Positions 8,156 through 16,011 of a stretch of 64,000 nt of DNA are shown here, in pieces. The stretch spans positions 496,001 through 560,000 of the forward strand of contig NZ_CBDDBS010000001.1 in the NCBI RefSeq assembly GCF_965225875.1, given 5' to 3'. The position numbers were made by a program, and so were the translations under genes. This stretch comes from Haliscomenobacter sp965225875. Its GTDB lineage: Bacteria > Bacteroidota > Bacteroidia > Chitinophagales > Saprospiraceae. Below the pieces are notes generated by a model that was given only the letters and a program-made list of their open reading frames with translations, ran no database searches and was not told where the DNA came from. How positions within the stretch are numbered: position 1 is the stretch's first letter; each line of letters opens with the position of its first letter.

Positions 8156-8635
8156 ATGATGGATCGCATTACCACCAGAAGTGCAACCGTAGCCGATTTA
8201 GACACACTCCTCCAATTCGAACAAGGCATCGTAGCCGCCGAGCGACCCTTCGACCCTACCTTAAAAGCCGGAGAAATTCATTATTATGATTTGAAAGCTT
8301 TAATTTTATCTCCTGAGGCGGAGGTAGTTGTGGCAATAGCAGGTGAGGAAATTGTAGGTTCGGGTTATGCCCAAATCCGGGAAGCCAAGGATTACCTGCG
8401 ACACAGCCGCTTTGCCTATTTGGGCTTCATGTACGTAAAACCAGCTTTTCGAGGGCAAGGCATCAATCAAAAAGTACTGGATGCCCTGACGATTTGGATC
8501 AAAGAACAGGACATTGCAGAGATTAGACTGGAGGTTTATGCTGAAAACCAGGGGGCCAAACGGGCTTATGAAAAAGCAGGATTTACCCCTAATCTGCTGG
8601 AAATGCGGATGAATCTGGAGGAAATGGATCTCTAG
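8156..8635 (+). CDS. GNAT-family N-acetyltransferase
   Basis: About 160 residues starting at ATG 8156. The GNAT core is clear: ITTRSATVADLDTLLQFE at the N-terminus, the acetyl-CoA loop RGQGINQKVLDAL after FAYLGFMYVKPAF, then IRLEVYAENQGAKRAYEKAGF. It probably acetylates a small molecule or a protein amine; the acceptor cannot be deduced. The end of the gene is 4 bp from the end of the convergent HxlR gene. Confidence 0.88.
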   Translation: MMDRITTRSATVADLDTLLQFEQGIVAAERPFDPTLKAGEIHYYDLKALILSPEAEVVVAIAGEEIVGSGYAQIREAKDYLRHSRFAYLGFMYVKPAFRGQGINQKVLDALTIWIKEQDIAEIRLEVYAENQGAKRAYEKAGFTPNLLEMRMNLEEMDL

Positions 8636-8639
8636 ATGA

Positions 8640-9017
8640 TCATCCCCCCAACGGTTCATTCAAACGATTCACCCAAGGGCTACTTTCTACCAAAAGTGTC
8701 GGTTTTTGCTGTAAATGTTTAAAACCCCATTCCCGCAAGGTGGCCAAAACGGGTATCAAAGTTCTGCCATATTCAGTGAGGGCGTACTCTACCCGAGGCG
8801 GAGATTCCCGGTAGGAAGTCCGTATAACAATCTGATCCTCTTCCAGTTCCTTCAATTGATCGGTCAGGACTTTGGTGGAAATGTCTACCAAAAGTTCCAG
8901 CAATTCTTTAAAACGCAGCCCTCCATTTCTAAGGTCCCACACAATTATGGGTTTCCAATGGCCATCCATGACGCATTCATAAGCAGTAATTGGACAACGA
9001 ACCGGATATTTTTTCAT
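8640..9017 (-). CDS. HxlR-family transcriptional regulator
   Basis: About 125 residues starting at ATG 9015-9017 (a longer in-frame extension to 9161 would cross the promoter region and has no conserved sequence). HxlR features: KKYPVRCPITAYECVMDGHW with two N-terminal cysteines, then KPIIVWDLRNGGLRFKELLE and the winged-helix DQLKELEEDQIVIRTSY. HxlR proteins are dimeric repressors or activators that often sense reactive electrophiles or oxidants through cysteines. It is divergent from the PLP-decarboxylase gene with a palindromic AT-rich site between them, so it probably controls that gene and itself. Confidence 0.88.
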   Translation of the reverse strand: MKKYPVRCPITAYECVMDGHWKPIIVWDLRNGGLRFKELLELLVDISTKVLTDQLKELEEDQIVIRTSYRESPPRVEYALTEYGRTLIPVLATLREWGFKHLQQKPTLLVESSPWVNRLNEPLGG

Positions 9018-9023
9018 ACTGGA

Positions 9024-9070
9024 AAAGTAATTAAATTTTATTACTTTCAAAAATAAAGTATTAATTTTGC
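9024..9070. promoter_or_regulatory. Candidate HxlR operator and promoter for the decarboxylase gene
   Basis: aaagtaat (9024-9031) and attacttt (9040-9047) form an inverted repeat with 8 nt between the arms, and a third half-site, aaagtatt, lies at 9055-9062. Just after it, taattttg (9063-9070) matches the Bacteroidota -7 consensus TAnnTTTG on the plus strand, 66 bp upstream of the ATG at 9136. Regulator binding here would overlap the promoter. Confidence 0.55.
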
Positions 9071-9135
9071 CTTGTCTTAACCCATAAAATAATCCTAGCT
9101 CAACCTGTTGGGCTATAGCAAAATCACCTAGACAA

Positions 9136-10560
9136 ATGGCAAACTTGACAAAAATAGGCAAAATTCAGGACGCAATGTTCCAGGAGATCCAGGATCATCA
9201 AATCTTCAAAAGCGCCCAATCTTACGCCTTCCAATACCTAAACGAGGTCTTCGATCGAAATGTTTACCCCACCGAAGAAGCCTTGAATAAGCTATCGCAT
9301 TTTGAAGAGGAAATGCCCGACTCATCTGGAAATGTGCAGGAAATCCTGGACAGCCTGCATCACTACGGCTCGCCTGCCACCCTTCCCACCCTCGGAGGCC
9401 GCTATTTTGGTTTTGTAACCGGCAGCTCCATCCCCGCTACGTTGGCGGTGAAAGGCTTGAGTGATTTTTGGGATCAAAACTCAGCAATGGAGGTTTTGTC
9501 GCCCATTTCTGCCAAGCTTGAAACTGTAGTAGAAAGTTGGTTGTGCGAACTGCTGGGCTTGCCCTCCCATACCGTCGCAGGTTTTGTCAGTGGTTCTTCA
9601 ATGGCCATTTATTGTGGCCTTGCGGCAGCTCGCTGGCGACTTTTTCAAAAAAACAACTGGGATGTCAATGAGCAAGGCATGAATGGTGCGCCTAAAGTGC
9701 GGGTGGTTACCGGCAAGCATACCCACTCCACGGTGCTGAAAGCGATCCAGTTGCTTGGGTTTGGCAAAGCCAACATCGAATGGGCAGAGGTAGATGAGCA
9801 GGGCCGGATTATTCCCGAAAGTATGCCCGCATTAGATCGCAACACCTTGGTCATTCTCCAAGCTGGCAATGTCAACTCTGGTTCATTTGACCCTATTGAA
9901 GCAATTTGTCAAAAAGCGAATGAAGTTGGAGCCTGGGTACACATCGACGGAGCCTTTGGCCTCTGGGCAGCCGCAGCGACACAGTTCCAATATCTGACCA
10001 AAGGAATGGAACTGGCCCAATCCTGGTCAGCAGATGGGCACAAAACCTTGAACACGCCTTATGATTGTGGCATCATCTTATGCCAAGATAAAGAGGCCTT
10101 GGTTTCGGCTCTGCACATGAGTGGCGCCTACATCGTGGAAGGCAAGCGAGATGGCATGTACTATACCCCTGAAATGAGTCGCCGTTCCCGAGTGATTGAA
10201 CTTTGGGCAGTTCTGAAATACTTGGGGAAAAGTGGGGTGGATGAATTGGTCACCAATTTACACGAACGCGCCGTTCAGTTTGCCCAAAACCTCGGCGATC
10301 AGGGCTTTGAAGTGCTCAATGACGTGGTGTTCAATCAAGTTTTGATTGCCTGTGGCGAGGATTCAATGACCGAAAAGGTTTTGAAAAACCTACAGGAACT
10401 TCGCGTATGCTGGTGCGGGGGCTCACAATGGCACGGAAGAAAGGTAATCCGCATCAGTGTTTGTTCCTGGGCAACTACGCCAGAAGATGTAGACTTGTGT
10501 GTGACCAGCTTTGTAAAAGCGAGAGAACTGGCCAGCACTCCGCAACTTGCCGAAATCTAA
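9136..10560 (+). CDS. PLP-dependent (group II) decarboxylase
   Basis: A 474-residue fold-type-I PLP enzyme related to aromatic-L-amino-acid and glutamate decarboxylases. Visible signatures are the cofactor-stacking region HTHSTVLKAIQLLG, the Asp in WVHIDGAFGLWAA, and the Schiff-base lysine in WSADGHKTLN (~residue 305). The N-terminal dimerisation part PTLGGRYFGFVTGSSIP is typical of the branch often annotated as aspartate aminotransferase family. The amino-acid substrate cannot be assigned. It is probably controlled by the divergent HxlR regulator and followed by a DJ-1/PfpI gene on the same strand. Confidence 0.88.
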   Translation: MANLTKIGKIQDAMFQEIQDHQIFKSAQSYAFQYLNEVFDRNVYPTEEALNKLSHFEEEMPDSSGNVQEILDSLHHYGSPATLPTLGGRYFGFVTGSSIPATLAVKGLSDFWDQNSAMEVLSPISAKLETVVESWLCELLGLPSHTVAGFVSGSSMAIYCGLAAARWRLFQKNNWDVNEQGMNGAPKVRVVTGKHTHSTVLKAIQLLGFGKANIEWAEVDEQGRIIPESMPALDRNTLVILQAGNVNSGSFDPIEAICQKANEVGAWVHIDGAFGLWAAAATQFQYLTKGMELAQSWSADGHKTLNTPYDCGIILCQDKEALVSALHMSGAYIVEGKRDGMYYTPEMSRRSRVIELWAVLKYLGKSGVDELVTNLHERAVQFAQNLGDQGFEVLNDVVFNQVLIACGEDSMTEKVLKNLQELRVCWCGGSQWHGRKVIRISVCSWATTPEDVDLCVTSFVKARELASTPQLAEI

Positions 10561-10610
10561 GGAACCAATCCTGATGCTCAGTTGTATTATCTGTCTAAAA
10601 CCTATTGCCG

Positions 10611-11189
10611 ATGAAAAAAGCCGTCATTGTCACCTTCGACAAATTCACCGATGTAGACGTTTTTCTTCCCTGGGATTTATTGAATCGGGTCCGTTTTCGC
10701 CAAAAAGATTTTGAGGTAAAAATTTTGGGCACTGCTGCTTCCCACAAATCCAGCTGTGGCATCGATCTGGCCATGCAAGGAAGTATTGAAGAGGCAAACG
10801 ATGCCGATCTGGTCTTTTTTGCCAGTGGCTCGGGGACTCGGGCTTTGTACAAAGATACTGAATACCTGAGTCGATTTGAGCTTGATCCGGAGCGCCAATT
10901 GATTTGCTCCATGTGTTCAGGTGCACTTTTGTTGGCTTCATTGGGACTTTTGGAAGGCATTACAGCCACTACCTACCCTACTGCTACCGAGGCATTGCGA
11001 GAATTAGGGGTTGAAGTAGTTGAAGACCAACATCTGGTGGTGCACGGCAATGTTGCTACCGCAGCGGGTTGTCTGGCCGCTATCGATCTGGTCCAATGGG
11101 CGGTAGAACGCCTGTACGATGAAACCACCAGCAAGGATGTGATTGCTTCCGTTTTGCCAGTAGGGCAAGGACAAGTGTGTATCTATTGA
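10611..11189 (+). CDS. DJ-1/PfpI-family protein
   Basis: About 192 residues beginning at ATG 10611 (AVIVTFDKFTDVDVFLPWD). The nucleophile elbow is LICSMCSGALLLAS, with the catalytic Cys in MCSG preceded by a second Cys, and the His-containing region is TATTYPTATEALRELG. Members act as glyoxalase/deglycase-like enzymes, amidases or isonitrile hydratases; this one resembles the transcriptional-regulator-type and ThiJ-like branches without an HTH. The reaction is not assignable. It lies 50 bp after the decarboxylase and is possibly cotranscribed with it. Confidence 0.85.
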   Translation: MKKAVIVTFDKFTDVDVFLPWDLLNRVRFRQKDFEVKILGTAASHKSSCGIDLAMQGSIEEANDADLVFFASGSGTRALYKDTEYLSRFELDPERQLICSMCSGALLLASLGLLEGITATTYPTATEALRELGVEVVEDQHLVVHGNVATAAGCLAAIDLVQWAVERLYDETTSKDVIASVLPVGQGQVCIY

Positions 11190-11207
11190 TCGGTGAATGC
11201 ATTTAAG

Positions 11208-11876
11208 ATGGAAAAACTGGACAACCTCGTTTGGCATTGCCTGAACGAGACCCATCGGGATTTAGCCCTGGACTATGGCTCCTTAAAATGTTATCACCCT
11301 GATTTTTGCCCCTTTGGCGCTTTTATCGGTAATGATGACCTGAGTGTTCCATTGAAGGAGCACGCAAAGGTGGCTGGGCCATTTTTTGTACTTGGCAATA
11401 AGCCTCTTTTTTCCAGTCAGGTCAATTTTAAAGGGGAATTCCCATGTGCACAAATGGTGATTGAGAACCCCATTGATCGGCACGTTGAAGAAACAATCGT
11501 TCCTTTGAATGGTCAATACGAAGAAGAGTTATTTGCCTTCATGCAGCGTTTTTACCCCAGTTTTTTCAAGCGCAAAACTGTTCTTTTGGGAGATTATTTC
11601 GGGATTTTTAAAGAGAATGAACTCGTCGCCGTTACAGGTGAACGCATGCAAATGGACGGCTACACCGAGGTGAGTGCTGTAGTTACCCATACCGATCATT
11701 TGGGAAAAGGCTACGCCAAACAACTAGTTACTCATACTGCCAACAACATTTTCAGGAAAAACAAAATCCCTTTCCTCCACACCAACGCGGACAGTGCAAA
11801 AAACATTGGCTTGTATGAAAAACTGGGGTTTAAAGTCCGACGGGAAATCAGCCTCTGGCGTTTTGCACCCTTTTAA
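11208..11876 (+). CDS. GNAT-family N-acetyltransferase (FR47-like)
   Basis: About 222 residues starting at ATG 11208. The N-terminal half is a substrate-side domain (HCLNETHRDLALDYG). The C-terminal half is a standard acetyl-CoA-binding GNAT core: YFGIFKENELVAVTGERM, EVSAVVTHTDHLGKGYAKQL and FLHTNADSAKNIGLYEKLGF. It resembles the FR47/YhhY-type branch. It starts 18 bp after the DJ-1 gene and overlaps the convergent cupin gene by 4 bp. Confidence 0.85.
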   Translation: MEKLDNLVWHCLNETHRDLALDYGSLKCYHPDFCPFGAFIGNDDLSVPLKEHAKVAGPFFVLGNKPLFSSQVNFKGEFPCAQMVIENPIDRHVEETIVPLNGQYEEELFAFMQRFYPSFFKRKTVLLGDYFGIFKENELVAVTGERMQMDGYTEVSAVVTHTDHLGKGYAKQLVTHTANNIFRKNKIPFLHTNADSAKNIGLYEKLGFKVRREISLWRFAPF

Positions 11877-12241
11877 ATCCAATCCTGCAAGTGTTTGGTC
11901 ATTTCATGTTCGATATTCCCCGTGTGTTTGGTGGCTTGGGGTTCAAATAAAAGCAACCAAACTTCTTCGTCACCTTCGGTGCGGGGAAAATGCTCTACCC
12001 CTTTGGGCACAATGAGTACTTCTCCCGGGCCGACCTTTTCAATTCGGTCTCGAAACTCCATGACAAAAGTGCCTTTAAAAATCATAAACAACTCGTCCTC
12101 GTCGTCGTGACTATGCCAGATCATCTCGCCTTTGGCTTTGACCAGTTTGACGTATTGCCCGTTGAGTTCTCCGGCGATTTTTGGTGACCAGTACTCAGTA
12201 ACTTTTTGAAATTTGTCTTGAATGTTGAACAATTGAACCAT
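11873..12241 (-). CDS. Small single-domain cupin protein
   Basis: A 122-residue cupin. The motif HSHDDEDELFMIFKG supplies two His and a Glu, and VPKGVEHFPRTEG supplies the third His, so the metal site is complete. Small stand-alone cupins act as isomerases, dioxygenases or sensors, and the substrate is unknown. Its 3' end overlaps the GNAT gene by 4 bp. A DinB gene lies upstream on the same strand with a 51-bp gap, so the two may be one transcript. Confidence 0.82.
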   Translation of the reverse strand: MVQLFNIQDKFQKVTEYWSPKIAGELNGQYVKLVKAKGEMIWHSHDDEDELFMIFKGTFVMEFRDRIEKVGPGEVLIVPKGVEHFPRTEGDEEVWLLLFEPQATKHTGNIEHEMTKHLQDWI

Positions 12242-12292
12242 GTTGGCAGGTGATTAGGTTTGGGAAGCAAAATAAACAAAGTCGGGCATAAA

Positions 12293-12817
12293 TTATTTGC
12301 GCAGTACACTCAAATACTCGATCCAGGGGCCTACTGCATCTTTGTATTGTTTGGCCATAACGCGGGTGATTTGTACGATATGGCCCAGATCGTGTGCTGT
12401 CCAGCAAGCCAAAAGCTGAGTCAGCTTCACTTCTCCAAATGCCGGGTGAATACCGGTTCTTTCCAGTTTTTCCTCATTGATCTGCATGGATTTGAGTTCT
12501 TCCAGGCTCTTTTCGCGCAAATTTTGAAACTCTTCTAACAGTTCTTCCAATGATTTTTCCTGCCCCGTATGGAGATGGGCGAACCGATCAAAAGGCGCGA
12601 AAACTCTATCCTCTTTTTCCGACAGAATAACCTTAGTCCGCACAATCCAGTCGGTTTGTTCACAATGAATCAGATGGGCGATCACCTCGTAAGGACTCCA
12701 GCTTTCAGCACCTTCATTTTGGTGGGTCCAATCGGATGATAGGTTGCTGAGCAAGGTTTTAAGCACTAAGGGTGTCCGCTCAAGAATTTCAATGGATTTG
12801 GATAGGTCGAATTGCAT
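12293..12817 (-). CDS. DinB-family protein (cytoplasmic)
   Basis: A 174-residue DinB-like four-helix protein. Metal-ligand histidines are placed as in the family: YEVIAHLIHCEQTDW near the N-terminus and LLACWTAHDLGHIVQITR near the C-terminus. There is no signal peptide, unlike the DinB protein at 5467. Related enzymes are metal-dependent transferases using bacillithiol or other thiols. It is probably in one transcript with the downstream cupin gene. Confidence 0.85.
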   Translation of the reverse strand: MQFDLSKSIEILERTPLVLKTLLSNLSSDWTHQNEGAESWSPYEVIAHLIHCEQTDWIVRTKVILSEKEDRVFAPFDRFAHLHTGQEKSLEELLEEFQNLREKSLEELKSMQINEEKLERTGIHPAFGEVKLTQLLACWTAHDLGHIVQITRVMAKQYKDAVGPWIEYLSVLRK

Positions 12818-13032
12818 GGTTGAAAAATTTTTGTTTACTCAACAGTTGGCGGATCGGGTTCGTTCCTGGAAGGTTTGTTTTAGTCAGCTTGAAAATATTG
12901 GAAACTCCATCATCCAAATTACTCATTGAATCTCAATCAGACTAAATTTTTGAACCCAACACCGTAAAATCTCGCAATAAATCTTGCAAAAACACGTATT
13001 TTTCACAGCTCAATCAATTAACTCACACCGAC

Positions 13033-13770
13033 ATGAAAGCATTCTCATTAGCTATTTTGGGGCTTGCCCTACTTGCTGGCTGTTCCACCCAAAAACTGCC
13101 AGAATACAGCAATAAAGCCCTGAAAATCCAGCCACTCACATCCAAAACCCTCGTACACGTCACCTACCTCAATACCAATCAATGGGGGCGAGTACCCTGC
13201 AATGGCATGATTTACTGCAACAATGGTGAAGCTGTAGTTTTTGACACGCCACCCAATGATAGTGTTTCTTTTCTACTCATTGACTGGATTGAGCAAAACC
13301 TCAAAGCCAAAGTAAAAGCCATTGTGGTCAATCATTTTCACAACGACTGCCTGGGTGGGCTTAATGCCTTTCATCAAAGGGGTATTCCTTCTTATGCCAA
13401 TCAAGCAACCATTGATTTGGCGAAAAGTCAAAACACTGCCGTGCCGCAAAATGGTTTTACAGGAGTACTGAACCTGAAAATCGGAGGCAATACTGTAGAA
13501 AATCGTTTCCTTGGAGAAGCGCATTCGAAAGACAATATTGTGTCTTATGTACCCAGTGAGCGAGTTTTGTTTGGCGGCTGTATGGTCAAGGAAGTCCAAG
13601 CAAATAAGGGGCATCTGGGTGACGCAAACCTGGGGGATTGGCCCAAAACGATAGCCAAAGTGAAGGCGCAGTACCCTGAAGCTCGATTTGTCATTCCGGG
13701 GCACGGTAAATGGGGAGGCAAGGAGTTGTTGGATTATACGATGGAATTGTTTAAGGCGGAGGGGGAGTGA
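13033..13770 (+). CDS. Subclass B1 metallo-beta-lactamase, lipoprotein
   Basis: A 245-residue protein with a lipobox (LALLAGC, Cys17), so it is probably anchored in a membrane facing the periplasm or surface. All B1 zinc ligands are present: H101, H103 and D105 in NHFHNDCLGG, H164 in GEAHSKDNIV, C183 in LFGGCMVKE and H224 in IPGHGKWGG. Lys of CMVK (the B1 Lys224 equivalent) is kept. By alignment with CcrA from memory, the usual Asn233 position is His here (GHLGDA). B1 enzymes hydrolyse penicillins, cephalosporins and carbapenems; the actual spectrum of this one cannot be read. It is not linked to any mobile element, which suggests an intrinsic chromosomal gene. Confidence 0.9.
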   Translation: MKAFSLAILGLALLAGCSTQKLPEYSNKALKIQPLTSKTLVHVTYLNTNQWGRVPCNGMIYCNNGEAVVFDTPPNDSVSFLLIDWIEQNLKAKVKAIVVNHFHNDCLGGLNAFHQRGIPSYANQATIDLAKSQNTAVPQNGFTGVLNLKIGGNTVENRFLGEAHSKDNIVSYVPSERVLFGGCMVKEVQANKGHLGDANLGDWPKTIAKVKAQYPEARFVIPGHGKWGGKELLDYTMELFKAEGE

Positions 13771-13828
13771 ATCTCCAGCCATTCGAAATTAACAATAAAT
13801 CACAAATGCAATAGAATCAACTCTAAAA

Positions 13829-14569
13829 ATGAATACTTTATACGTATACATTGTTTTTATTGCCAGCTTAATTCCCGATGTTCAAAAAAATAAGATCGCT
13901 CCACCAGGTACGATTAAGCTAACCGATAAGCTTTACATCGATTCACAACCTATCACTAATTTTGATTGGTCAGAATATTTGTATTCACTTTTAAATAATC
14001 AGGTTGAGACAAATGTAGAAACGCCCTATTTAAACATAGACGATAGATGCTATTTTGTTAAAAATGAGGCGTATGTGGGAAAGGCAAAAAAGCTACTAAA
14101 AGGTAATGAATATGTGGAATACCGGTTAGATAGTATGTTAAATGATCCTAAAAATCTTAAATCTGGATATCATCCTGTTGTATCGATCGGAAATAACGGT
14201 AATGACTACTTTCCTGCTTCTTATCCAGTTCTTGATGTTAATCTTAAGGAAGCGCAGGACTATTGTGCATGGAGAACGACTATGGTTATGTATTCCTACT
14301 CAATGAAAACAAGAGGCAAACGAGCAAAGTATTATACAAAAATAAAGTATCGAGTACCTTATCACGTAGAAATTGAAGCAGCTAAAAAAAATTACCCCAG
14401 CCAAAATGATCAAGCCTACTATATCTTCGCTCCTGACCCGAAAATAAATTTGAAACATTTGAATAATAAATTTGAGGAACTTACGCTTGACAAGCCAATT
14501 GAATCTTTTGGCTTCTATTCTAAAAGCCGTGTTGGGTTCAGATGCGTTTGCGAAATTTTGGAGTATTAG
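13829..14569 (+). CDS. SUMF1/FGE-sulfatase-like protein, exported, AT-rich
   Basis: A 246-residue protein with a hydrophobic N-terminus (TLYVYIVFIASLIPDV). The SUMF1-like fold shows in YPVLDVNLKEAQDYCAWR and the closing RVGFRCVCEI, typical of the formylglycine-generating-enzyme family. The central part is short and lacks the catalytic Cys pair of true FGE. Gliding-motility lipoproteins of Bacteroidota (GldJ/GldK type) share this fold, but this protein is much smaller. The gene is visibly more AT-rich than its neighbours, which suggests transfer. No operon partner. Confidence 0.65.
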   Translation: MNTLYVYIVFIASLIPDVQKNKIAPPGTIKLTDKLYIDSQPITNFDWSEYLYSLLNNQVETNVETPYLNIDDRCYFVKNEAYVGKAKKLLKGNEYVEYRLDSMLNDPKNLKSGYHPVVSIGNNGNDYFPASYPVLDVNLKEAQDYCAWRTTMVMYSYSMKTRGKRAKYYTKIKYRVPYHVEIEAAKKNYPSQNDQAYYIFAPDPKINLKHLNNKFEELTLDKPIESFGFYSKSRVGFRCVCEILEY

Positions 14570-14681
14570 GAACAGAAACGAAATAAAGTAAACTTTTGAC
14601 TCATCTCTTTTTGATTTTATATGCTTTTCCCAAGATTGTCCATTCCTTCTTGTACTGCAAAACCCGAAATTTGTAAAAAAA

Positions 14682-15044
14682 ATGATGGATACACGCATTG
14701 AAAACTACATTCGGCAAACCCCCAATATGGAGTGGCAACCCCTGCAAGAAGCAGGCATTGATACCGCAGGCATCTATGTAAAAGCCCTGCGTTACGATGA
14801 AAATGGCCGCCCACCCAGCATCCTGCTTAAATTTGAAGCAGGTGCTGAATATCCATACCACAATCACCCTGGAGGGGAGGAGATTTTTGTAATGGAAGGT
14901 TCCTGCAGCATTGAAGGGGCAGTGCTCAAAACCGGGGATTACTTGTACACGCCGCCTGGTTTTAAGCATGGGGTGCGCAGCGAAAAAGGCTGCATTTTAT
15001 TTTTGATCATTCCAGAAGAAGTAGAACTAGAGCCCTTGCGCTGA
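14682..15044 (+). CDS. ChrR-like cupin protein
   Basis: A 120-residue single cupin. The metal site is complete: YPYHNHPGGEEIFVMEG provides two His and Glu, and PPGFKHGVRS provides the last His. It resembles the cupin half of ChrR-type anti-sigmas but has no sigma-binding domain. Its 3' end has a degenerate second copy at 18760-18837, on the far side of the AraC/oxidoreductase genes. Substrate or ligand unknown. Confidence 0.82.
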   Translation: MMDTRIENYIRQTPNMEWQPLQEAGIDTAGIYVKALRYDENGRPPSILLKFEAGAEYPYHNHPGGEEIFVMEGSCSIEGAVLKTGDYLYTPPGFKHGVRSEKGCILFLIIPEEVELEPLR

Positions 15045-15073
15045 TGTCTAACTGCGCGCAGCACTTTTGGCAG

Positions 15074-15982
15074 TCAATTAAAGCTGGCTCTGAACTCCAA
15101 TGGGCTTTGTTTGGTTTTTTTCTTGAACAATTTGCTGAACGATTGCGAATGTTCGAACCCCAAATCGTATGCGATCTCGCTGACGGATAATTCAGTGGTG
15201 GACAGCTTTTCTTTCGCTTTTTCAATCAATTTATCATGGATGTGTTGTTGCGTCGTTTTCCCGCTTAATTGTTTCAATAAACTGCTCAAATATTTGGTTG
15301 AGAGGTGCAGCATATCGGCAATATCTTTCACATTGGGTAGGCCTTTGGCGAGTAGGTCTTCATTGTTAAAATAACTTGTCAATACGTCTTCGAAGCGAGT
15401 CAGGATTTTGCTATTGGTAATTTTTCTGGTGATGAACTGGCGTTCGTAAAAACGCTGCGAGTAGGTAAATAAAAGCTCTAATTGAGCAACGATTACGTCT
15501 TGGCTAAATTTATCAATATTGCCGCTAAATTCCTGTTTCATGTTATCAATGATACCATTGATGATGGTTTCTTCCTTGTCTGAAAGAAATAGAGCTTCGT
15601 TGGTGGCATAACCAAAGTAATCGTATTGCTTTATTTTTTTCGCAAGCGTGGTATTCCATAAAAAATCAGGATGGATAAACAACATCCAGCCCTGAAGAGC
15701 AGGAGGCATGCCGTCTTCTTCACCACCCAATACCTGCCCTGGCGACATAAAGGCCATTAAGCCTCCATCAAAGTCGTATTTCTGTTGCCCATAAAGAAGG
15801 TTATTGCATCCTCGTTTTAAGGAGACAACATAAAAATCAAATACAACCGAATTTACATCAGGAGCAGGCTTTAGTCTTGCTACATCAATAATGCTGATCA
15901 GGGGATGATAGGGAGGCTGAAGCCCCGCTAATCGGCATCCATCGGTAATGGATTTTATCCTAATTGGTTTTGAATTGCTCAT
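15074..15982 (-). CDS. AraC-family transcriptional regulator
   Basis: A 302-residue regulator with an N-terminal cupin-like sensing domain (GQVLGGEEDGMPPALQGWML) and a C-terminal double helix-turn-helix: VKDIADMLHLSTKYLSSLLK and SVSEIAYDLGFEHSQSFSKL, ending SPLEFRASF. It lies downstream of, and on the same strand as, the two-subunit oxidoreductase genes (29-bp gap), so it is probably cotranscribed and controls them. A candidate AraC operator lies upstream of the operon at 18717-18749. Confidence 0.88.
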   Translation of the reverse strand: MSNSKPIRIKSITDGCRLAGLQPPYHPLISIIDVARLKPAPDVNSVVFDFYVVSLKRGCNNLLYGQQKYDFDGGLMAFMSPGQVLGGEEDGMPPALQGWMLFIHPDFLWNTTLAKKIKQYDYFGYATNEALFLSDKEETIINGIIDNMKQEFSGNIDKFSQDVIVAQLELLFTYSQRFYERQFITRKITNSKILTRFEDVLTSYFNNEDLLAKGLPNVKDIADMLHLSTKYLSSLLKQLSGKTTQQHIHDKLIEKAKEKLSTTELSVSEIAYDLGFEHSQSFSKLFKKKTKQSPLEFRASFN

Positions 15983-16011
15983 TTAGGTATTTGTTCTTTT
16001 ATGCAAACCAC

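Noticed and set aside
8640..9161. Long N-terminal extension of the HxlR gene
   Set aside because: It would cover the operator/promoter region and overlap the divergent decarboxylase start; the conserved protein begins at 9017.
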